Source: Leptospira sp. 96542
GTDB taxonomy: Bacteria > Spirochaetota > Leptospiria > Leptospirales > Leptospiraceae
Length of the DNA: 19,766 nucleotides
Reading direction: 5' to 3'
Assembly: GCA_029310945.1 (NCBI GenBank)
Contig: JARJFC010000058.1
Coordinates: 1 to 19,766 of the forward strand
Shown: in pieces, positions 14,913 to 19,766 of the stretch
Layout: every line of letters starts with the position of its first letter
How positions within the stretch are numbered: the first letter of the stretch is position 1
Translations under genes and position numbers: made by a program
The notes under the pieces: model-generated
The model's input: only the letters and a program-made list of their open reading frames with translations
Told to the model about the DNA's origin: nothing
The model's database searches: none

Positions 14913-15715
14913 TCTTCGTCGCTTCCTCCGCCAATGGCTCTATGATCGGTCACACCACGTTTGCTTGATTCAAAAAAGTCGATGACGTATTTAGTTTCAG
15001 GAGCGAAATTTTCTTCCTTTTTTAGTTTTTCTAATGCTTGTTTGGTGTTTAAACCTTCGTGGTAAATTGTTTTATATACACGTTTGATGGCTGCCCTTGT
15101 TTCTGGGTTGATACCAGCACGTTTTAGTCCCACAACATTTAGTCCAATGACAGTTGCAGGATTGCCGTCAATGGTCGCATAAGGCGGAATGTCTTTGACC
15201 ACTTTTGCAAGACCGCCCACCATTACGTAATCACCCACGCGGACAAATTGGTGGATACCGACGAGGCCAGAAACAAAAACTTTGTTACCCATTTGGACAT
15301 GACCAGCTAACATCGATGATTGTACAATAATGTTATGATCACCTAAAATACAATCATGTGCAATGTGTACGTTTCCCATTAAATAATTATGATTGCCTAT
15401 GATGGTAGCTAAACCTTCTTTGGTTCCTCGATGGAATACTACATTTTCGCGGAAGGTATTGTGATCGCCAATTTCAAGGAAAGTTTTTACTTCTGGTTTA
15501 AAACCTAAATCTTGAGGGATACCGCCGTAAGAACCACCCGAGTATAATTTGTTGAATTTGCCAATCCGAGTGCCTGACAATACTTTTACCATGGGCTCAA
15601 GGATTGTGCCCTCCCCAATTTTTACGTCTTTTTCGATGATACAAAATGGACCAACTTCTACGGACTCGTGTAATTCTGCTTTTGGATCGATGATGGCAGT
15701 GGGATGTATTTTCAT
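14909..15715 (-). CDS. lpxA: Acyl-[ACP]-UDP-N-acetylglucosamine O-acyltransferase LpxA
   Basis: Catalyses the first step of lipid A synthesis, moving a hydroxyacyl chain from acyl carrier protein to UDP-GlcNAc or its 3-amino analogue, in the cytoplasm. The 268-residue protein is a left-handed beta-helix built from hexapeptide repeats, for example IDPKAELHESVEVGPF and VKIGEGTILEPMV. The catalytic His is His120 in VHIAHDC. GGIPQDL, FRENVVFHRGT and GNPATVIGLN are family motifs. Published work on Leptospira LpxA shows selectivity for the 3-amino sugar donor; whether that holds here is inferred only. ATG 15715 is chosen because the family begins with MKIHPTAII; the frame is open to a TTG at 15784 that would add 23 unlike residues. 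The ribosome site is weak. Confidence 0.96.
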   Translation of the reverse strand: MKIHPTAIIDPKAELHESVEVGPFCIIEKDVKIGEGTILEPMVKVLSGTRIGKFNKLYSGGSYGGIPQDLGFKPEVKTFLEIGDHNTFRENVVFHRGTKEGLATIIGNHNYLMGNVHIAHDCILGDHNIIVQSSMLAGHVQMGNKVFVSGLVGIHQFVRVGDYVMVGGLAKVVKDIPPYATIDGNPATVIGLNVVGLKRAGINPETRAAIKRVYKTIYHEGLNTKQALEKLKKEENFAPETKYVIDFFESSKRGVTDHRAIGGGSDEE

Positions 15716-15767
15716 ATTTGAATCAAAGAAAAATCGTGATCCAACATGAGGCAAATGATTTTTTAAT

Positions 15768-15780
15768 TTGTAATTTACAA
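15768..15780. promoter_or_regulatory. 13-bp dyad TTGTAA-T-TTACAA in the divergent lpxA/Hpt gap
   Basis: TTGTAA (15768-15773) and TTACAA (15775-15780) are perfect inverted halves about a single T. The 107-base gap between lpxA and the Hpt gene would carry both promoters, so this may be an operator. The same halves occur in the imperfect dyad at 3042-3070 after the efflux operon. The half-site is simple and AT-rich, so chance is possible. Confidence 0.25.
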
Positions 15781-15787
15781 TCAAAAG

Positions 15788-15816
15788 CCACCGTTCAAAA
15801 TTTTTAGAAACGGTGG
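15788..15816 (+). promoter_or_regulatory. Hairpin covering the ribosome site of the Hpt gene
   Basis: CCACCGTT (15788-15795) pairs perfectly with AACGGTGG (15809-15816), with a 13-base AT-rich loop. The right arm holds GGTGG, the ribosome site for the TTG start at 15823. As RNA it would restrict translation of the Hpt protein. It has no T-run after it, so it is not a plausible terminator. Confidence 0.4.
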
Positions 15817-15822
15817 TGTGCT

Positions 15823-16170
15823 TTGGTTATTGATTGGGCTAGAATTGAATCTTTGGTGGATATGAACGATCCAGAAGACCTTGCTTGGTTGAAAGAGATG
15901 GTTGGTTCTCTTTTGGAAAATATGGCCACAAGGGTGGAAAATTTGGAAGGATTGTTGTCTTTAAAAAATCAGAAAGACATCCAATCGGAGCTCCACCAAA
16001 TCAAGGGTGTGGCTGCCAATTTTGGATTGGCCGCACTTTCGGAAGTGGTCGTCAAAGCAGAAGCTTTGGCAAAACAAGGAATACTTGACGAATCGATAAC
16101 CGAAGCAAAAAAAATTCCGCCCATTTGGCAAACCACTCGGGAAGAATTATTAAAACGATTTCCAAACTAA
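15823..16170 (+). CDS. Hpt-domain phosphotransfer protein, stand-alone
   Basis: A 115-residue all-helical cytoplasmic protein with a histidine phosphotransfer domain. The phosphorylatable residue is His58 in LHQIKGVAANFGL, the HxxKG pattern of Hpt domains. Supporting helices lie at about residues 15-48 and 70-92. Hpt proteins relay phosphate between receiver domains of hybrid histidine kinases and response regulators. None of these is in the window, so its partners are elsewhere. The start is TTG 15823, decided by GGTGG (15812-15816) six bases upstream. Its ribosome site is in a hairpin. It is divergent from lpxA, and its stop overlaps by a few bases the stop of the gene on the other strand (16167). 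No other domain is attached. Confidence 0.85.
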   Translation: MVIDWARIESLVDMNDPEDLAWLKEMVGSLLENMATRVENLEGLLSLKNQKDIQSELHQIKGVAANFGLAALSEVVVKAEALAKQGILDESITEAKKIPPIWQTTREELLKRFPN

Positions 16171-17582
16171 AATTCAGAACCCCCATCACGAGACAATGCC
16201 ATTTCCACGGCCACCTTGCAACCGTTATAGACACCTTCTAAAGTGTTTTTGATAACGGACTCGTTCATTCGCAAGAGTAGGTCTTCGGATTTCGAAAAAA
16301 TCTGGATCAACTCTTTTGCGTGTTCAGGTTCTCTGCATTCGATGGATCCTTCTCCAAGTTCCAAGGAACGTACTACAGAAGAGGCTTCGTGGTCTCCCAC
16401 CCTCCTCATAAAAATTTTTGGTATAGGGTAAAATGTCAATTCTGACGGTTTTGTAATCAAAACATCTGCGATGCGAATGAGTTTTTCCGTGGCGACAATT
16501 GTTTCCATATGGTTTTCAAAGTGAAACAAAACAACAGGAGGAGAAGTTTCTAATTCGTCAGACCTAAGAGGATGGTTTTGGATGAAGTGTTTTAGAGCTT
16601 CCCATGAACTCACAACCAAATAGGGAATTTTTTCTACAATCAAACATTTTTCTAAATCGGAAAGGATTGTGTTATGGTCATTTGTACATATCCAGTATGA
16701 AATCTTTTTATCTAAAAGTTTATATTTTGTTAGGTGGATTAGTTCGATAATATATTTTTTTTGTGTATAAATACCATCCATTGGTAAAAGAAATCTTCTA
16801 ATTTTTTTTGCATCAATTCTACGCACTCTGTCTTCGCTGTCGGTGACAGCACTGGTCATGATGTTTTCAGGCACCCAATGGCCAGCCACTGCTAAGTTTT
16901 CTTTGGGAACACCCATCTGTAGAAATTTTGTGTAAGCGGATGGAGATTGAACTAAATTGAGTGCACCCGGAACGAGAAGATAGTATTGCGGAAAATTATC
17001 GCATATTAAGTGAACCACATGTTTAAATTTATTTTTTACTGCGATCTGCCCAACCAATGGATAAGTCGAGATAAAAGGAGAGTCTTTTGGGAGATCCGCC
17101 ATTGTATTTTTGTAAAGATCGGCGAGTGAACAAGATAACTCAAGTGAGGTGAGATTCCCTTGCGACATCATCTGCCCCCAGACCCATTCCAAAGGACCAC
17201 CGAGTTCAGAACCCAAATTTGAAAAATAACGATAAAGATTTTCTATGTCAGCAATAGCCTTTGATTCTGGCGATTGGGTGTTTAACAAATCGTAAAGGTA
17301 AGTGACGCTATTGTTTTTGAGAGAATGGGAGTGTAGTGATGCTGCTATCCGCAAATGAGCATAACCCATCCGAATGGATCCGATGATGAGCCCTTTTTCG
17401 ATTTGATTTACACCACTGTCGGAGACAAGGTCAAGGCCAGGCAAAAGCTTAAGAGGTGTAGACTTTAGTTTGGGAATGTGAGTTCCGATAGAATATTTTT
17501 TTTGTACGAACCCGCAAACGAGATTAACGACTTGTTTTGAGATAAACCCTGAGTCTAGGCCAAAAAGATCCTCTCGATTCAT
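16167..17582 (-). CDS. Probable GT-B-fold glycosyltransferase-like protein, distant
   Basis: I cannot name this 471-residue cytoplasmic protein firmly. Several segments resemble GT-B glycosyltransferases of the MurG/MGDG synthase group: LIIGSIRMGYAHLRIA near the N-terminus (65-80), a central NLVQSPSAYTKFLQMGVPKENLAVAGHWVP (209-238), and a C-terminal DVLITKPSELTFYPIPKIFM (373-392) followed by RVGDHEASSVVRSL. The last resembles the nucleotide-sugar-binding region, with TKPSELT replacing the usual TKPGG. That similarity is from my reading, not a search. It might transfer a sugar to a lipid or surface carrier, or it might be a nucleotide-sugar-binding protein without this activity. There is no signal peptide. 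ATG 17582 has no ribosome site. The neighbours are a convergent Hpt gene, with overlapping stops, and a divergent thiolase. Confidence 0.5.
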   Translation of the reverse strand: MNREDLFGLDSGFISKQVVNLVCGFVQKKYSIGTHIPKLKSTPLKLLPGLDLVSDSGVNQIEKGLIIGSIRMGYAHLRIAASLHSHSLKNNSVTYLYDLLNTQSPESKAIADIENLYRYFSNLGSELGGPLEWVWGQMMSQGNLTSLELSCSLADLYKNTMADLPKDSPFISTYPLVGQIAVKNKFKHVVHLICDNFPQYYLLVPGALNLVQSPSAYTKFLQMGVPKENLAVAGHWVPENIMTSAVTDSEDRVRRIDAKKIRRFLLPMDGIYTQKKYIIELIHLTKYKLLDKKISYWICTNDHNTILSDLEKCLIVEKIPYLVVSSWEALKHFIQNHPLRSDELETSPPVVLFHFENHMETIVATEKLIRIADVLITKPSELTFYPIPKIFMRRVGDHEASSVVRSLELGEGSIECREPEHAKELIQIFSKSEDLLLRMNESVIKNTLEGVYNGCKVAVEMALSRDGGSEF

Positions 17583-17670
17583 GTAGGAATTGTATAAGAC
17601 AGGAGCATCGTTTCAAGTGAATTTTCAATTCTTAGCTGACACCCAATCATTTTTGGTACTTTTTGGTTCT

Positions 17671-18852
17671 ATGGAACAAGTATATATTTTGGGTGGTGTC
17701 CGAACTGCCTTCGGAAGTTTAGGTGGGTCATTAAAAGACCTAAGTGCTGTGGATTTGGGTGTAGCGGTATCAAAAGCAGCATTTGAAAAAACAGGAATCA
17801 ATCCATCTTCCATCGAGGAATCGATTTTTGGAAATGTTATCCCTACTGGCAAAGATGGTATTTATTTAGCAAGACACATTGGTTTAAAATCAGGTGTTCC
17901 AATTACAAGCCCAGCGTTGACACTCAACAGGCTTTGTGGATCGGGTATGGAGTCAGTCATCCAGGCGGCCAAAAAAATTATGTTAGGTGAAGCAAATTCT
18001 GTACTAGCTGGTGGAGTTGAATCGATGAGTAACGCTCCCTATGTTGTTCGCAATGCCCGGTTTGGAATTCGGTATGGAAGTGCAGAATTTGAAGATTCAT
18101 TGGCACAAGGTTTAACTGATATGTATGTTGAACTTCCAATGGGTATGACAGCGGAAAATTTGGCAGACCAATACAAAATCTCTCGTGAAGAACAAGATGA
18201 ATGGGCAGCGGTTTCGCAAGAAAGAGCCGAAGAAGCAACAAATAAAGGTTATCTGAAGGAAGAAATTTTTGGAATAACTGTTGGTGGTAAAAATCCTATA
18301 TTGTTTGAAAAAGATGAGTTTATTAAAGGTAAAGCAAGTGCTGCAAAACTGAGTGGGTTAAAACCTGCTTTCAAAAAGGACGGAACTGTGACGGCGGGTA
18401 ATGCATCTGGTATTAACGACGGTGCCTCTGCAATGGTAATCACATCAGCTTCGGAAGCAAAAAAACAAGGTAAGGAACCACTTGCCATTGTCAAAGGTTG
18501 GGGTCTTGCTGGATGTGACCCAGCAAAGATGGGCATTGGTCCTGCACTTGCCATTCCGATTGCACTGAAAAGTGCTGGTCTCGGTTTAAAAGATATGGGT
18601 CTTGTGGAAGTGAATGAAGCATTTGCAGCTCAATATTTAGCAGTCCAAAAAGAACTAGGTCTTGATCCAAAAATTACAAATGTAAACGGCGGTGCCATTG
18701 CCATTGGACATCCACTCGGAGCATCAGGAAATAGAGTTACTCTTACACTTGCTATGGAAATGAAAAGAAGAGGTGTGAAATATGGGGTCGCCTCACTTTG
18801 TATAGGTGGTGGACAAGGGATCGCTCTCGTATTAGAAAACCCAAAAGCTTAA
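17671..18852 (+). CDS. Acetyl-CoA C-acetyltransferase (thiolase)
   Basis: A 393-residue biosynthetic-type thiolase that condenses two acetyl-CoA to acetoacetyl-CoA or splits 3-ketoacyl-CoA. All catalytic residues are seen: nucleophile Cys89 in NRLCGSGME, His347 in [14 protein letters not shown], and Cys377 in SLCIGGGQG. The N-terminal [12 protein letters not shown] matches the family. ATG 17671 is chosen because the family begins with a strand like VYILGGVRT; the frame is open to a TTG at 17590, which would add 27 unlike residues. No good ribosome site is seen. Its length fits the AtoB/PhaA group, though the degradative FadA group shares much of the pattern. The last codon is one base before the next start, so the two genes are in one operon. 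The product could feed fatty-acid breakdown, ketone or isoprenoid routes. Confidence 0.93.
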   Translation: MEQVYILGGVRTAFGSLGGSLKDLSAVDLGVAVSKAAFEKTGINPSSIEESIFGNVIPTGKDGIYLARHIGLKSGVPITSPALTLNRLCGSGMESVIQAAKKIMLGEANSVLAGGVESMSNAPYVVRNARFGIRYGSAEFEDSLAQGLTDMYVELPMGMTAENLADQYKISREEQDEWAAVSQERAEEATNKGYLKEEIFGITVGGKNPILFEKDEFIKGKASAAKLSGLKPAFKKDGTVTAGNASGINDGASAMVITSASEAKKQGKEPLAIVKGWGLAGCDPAKMGIGPALAIPIALKSAGLGLKDMGLVEVNEAFAAQYLAVQKELGLDPKITNVNGGAIAIGHPLGASGNRVTLTLAMEMKRRGVKYGVASLCIGGGQGIALVLENPKA

Positions 18853-18853
18853 A

Positions 18854-19766
18854 ATGTATTTATTGTTTCCGGGAAGACACCACCTCCTAACAAGGTACCA
18901 ACATGAATATATTTCTATGTTGGTGAGAGAAGGTCTCTCGGAAACAATTGATTATTTTGGAAACCCACTTGGTTTAAAAGAAAAAGTAAAAGCAATCGTT
19001 TTTGCGGTTACATCTGCCAATCACAATAATACAAGAAGAAATCCATTGCCACTTTATCAAAGAGCAATGATGATCCAAGAATTCACTCGTGATCTGAAAA
19101 TTCCCTGTTATGTTGCACCCATAGATGACATTGGGTATTCTGAAGAGTTTGCAGATTATACGATCAAAAAAATCGAAATCGAAACTGAAATAAAAATTTC
19201 AAAAGATAATACAATCGTACTTTGTTCGACACCAGTTTCAACTATGTATTTTAAATTGGGTTTTCGCATTTTGCCTGTGGAAAAAATTCCAGGAAATTCT
19301 GATTTATTTTATTCCAAACTTCCTTGGCAAATTATAGAATCAGTATCGAAAGGGGAAGGTTCCATTAAAGAGACAGATGAATTTTTAAAGTATGTTCACC
19401 CGGCAAGCAAACGTTTGTGGGAAGATTATAATATTTTAAATAAAGTTCGGTTGCTATTTTCAGATAAACTCATAGGTGATGATGGAGATATCACTGAGTC
19501 TAGAGATTATAATACCTATGTTCGCGAAATGGACACTATTGCTGAATTAAAATTCACAGAAACCAAAGATTTTATTTTACCAGGTAGAATCGGAGATATC
19601 GGGTGTGCCGTTGGCTCTTGGATTAAATTAGCATGTGCAGAAGAAACGTATAACGAGTCAGATTTTTATGGAGTGGAAATTGCACGAAAACTTTTCCAAA
19701 TTTGTGAACAAAGAAAAGAAAATGGAGATTTCGATCAAAACAATGTGTTTTTTCTTCGCAAAAATG
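18854..19766 (+). CDS. NadM-like nucleotidyltransferase fused to a SAM methyltransferase (3' truncated)
   Basis: The frame runs off the right edge after 304 residues (ATG 18854, one base after the thiolase stop). Residues 1-145 read like an archaeal-type NMN adenylyltransferase: LFPGRHHLLTRYQ near the start, VFAVTSANHNNTRRNPLPLYQRAMMI (49-74), APIDDIGYSEEFADYTIKKI (88-107) and LCSTPVSTMYFKLGFRILPVEKI (123-145). The NPxxxxxRxxMI spacing matches the family's NPFTAGERIxMI. The usual GRFQPFHxGH becomes GRHHLLTRYQ, so the catalytic HxGH motif is lost or shifted. Residues 240-260, LPGRIGDIGCAVGSWIKLA, are motif I of a class I SAM methyltransferase, followed by YGVEIA (272-277). A linker of about 95 residues, with tyrosine and acidic residues, lies between. 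The role is unknown; the first domain may only bind a nucleotide. This is a manual reading without a search. Confidence 0.6.
   Translation, partial: MYLLFPGRHHLLTRYQHEYISMLVREGLSETIDYFGNPLGLKEKVKAIVFAVTSANHNNTRRNPLPLYQRAMMIQEFTRDLKIPCYVAPIDDIGYSEEFADYTIKKIEIETEIKISKDNTIVLCSTPVSTMYFKLGFRILPVEKIPGNSDLFYSKLPWQIIESVSKGEGSIKETDEFLKYVHPASKRLWEDYNILNKVRLLFSDKLIGDDGDITESRDYNTYVREMDTIAELKFTETKDFILPGRIGDIGCAVGSWIKLACAEETYNESDFYGVEIARKLFQICEQRKENGDFDQNNVFFLRKN

Noticed and set aside
17583..17670. Promoters in the gap between the GT-B-like gene and the thiolase gene
   Set aside because: TTGAAA and TATACA on the minus strand are spaced too closely (14 bases) or too widely (26 bases) for a normal promoter; nothing convincing on the plus strand.
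18249..18554. A 101-codon minus-strand open frame inside the thiolase gene
   Set aside because: The thiolase frame is intact with all catalytic residues; no family signature or ribosome site supports the antisense frame.
1..19766. tRNA, rRNA, CRISPR arrays, insertion sequences or phage genes
   Set aside because: I read for cloverleaf-like arms, repeated spacers, transposase or integrase motifs and terminal repeats, and saw none.

Overview
This is an AT-rich window of about 19.8 kb from a diderm bacterium, packed with chromosomal housekeeping and accessory genes. I recognise the protein set as most like Leptospira (Spirochaetota, Leptospiraceae). That rests on memory of the families (LpxA type, a lipoprotein outer-membrane factor, several genus-style conserved proteins, frequent TTG starts and weak ribosome sites), not on a search. 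I see no rRNA, tRNA, CRISPR array, insertion sequence or prophage gene, and no gene-free stretch longer than 300 bases. The window opens inside one gene and closes inside another.

Layout: (1) 1-3013: the C-terminal half of an RND efflux pump, then its TolC-family outer-membrane lipoprotein, joined by an ATGA overlap. (2) 3175-6139: a small CPYC peroxidase-like protein, a radical SAM protein matching ArsS of arsenosugar synthesis, a type I methionine aminopeptidase sharing one base with arsS, and an alpha/beta hydrolase. A candidate promoter with a perfect dyad on its -10 lies in front. (3) 6287-7782: a MAPEG membrane protein, a Crp/Fnr-type regulator one base later, and an isoprenylcysteine-methyltransferase-like membrane protein whose ribosome site is buried in a hairpin. 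A strong hairpin at 7875-7900 closes this block. (4) gpsA on the minus strand (7911-8912), visibly GC-richer than its surroundings. (5) 8970-13918: an unrecognised protein, a metallophosphoesterase with an altered motif, a membrane-anchored zinc-ribbon protein, RecG, and an M15 carboxypeptidase, all on the plus strand. (6) lpxA then galE on the minus strand with an ATGA overlap (15715-13938). (7) A lone Hpt phosphotransfer protein (plus), overlapping at its stop codon a GT-B-like protein (minus). (8) A biosynthetic-type thiolase followed one base later by a truncated gene that appears to join a NadM-like nucleotidyltransferase fold to a SAM methyltransferase.

Functionally the window mixes envelope biology (efflux pair, GpsA for phospholipid backbones, LpxA and GalE for lipid A and surface sugars, M15 peptidase, GT-B-like protein), DNA repair (RecG) and arsenic or redox chemistry (ArsS pair). 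The observations most worth a second look are the nucleotidyltransferase-methyltransferase fusion at the right edge, the ArsS pair in which no arsM is visible and which is coupled to a methionine aminopeptidase, and two leaders in which a hairpin covers the ribosome-binding site.
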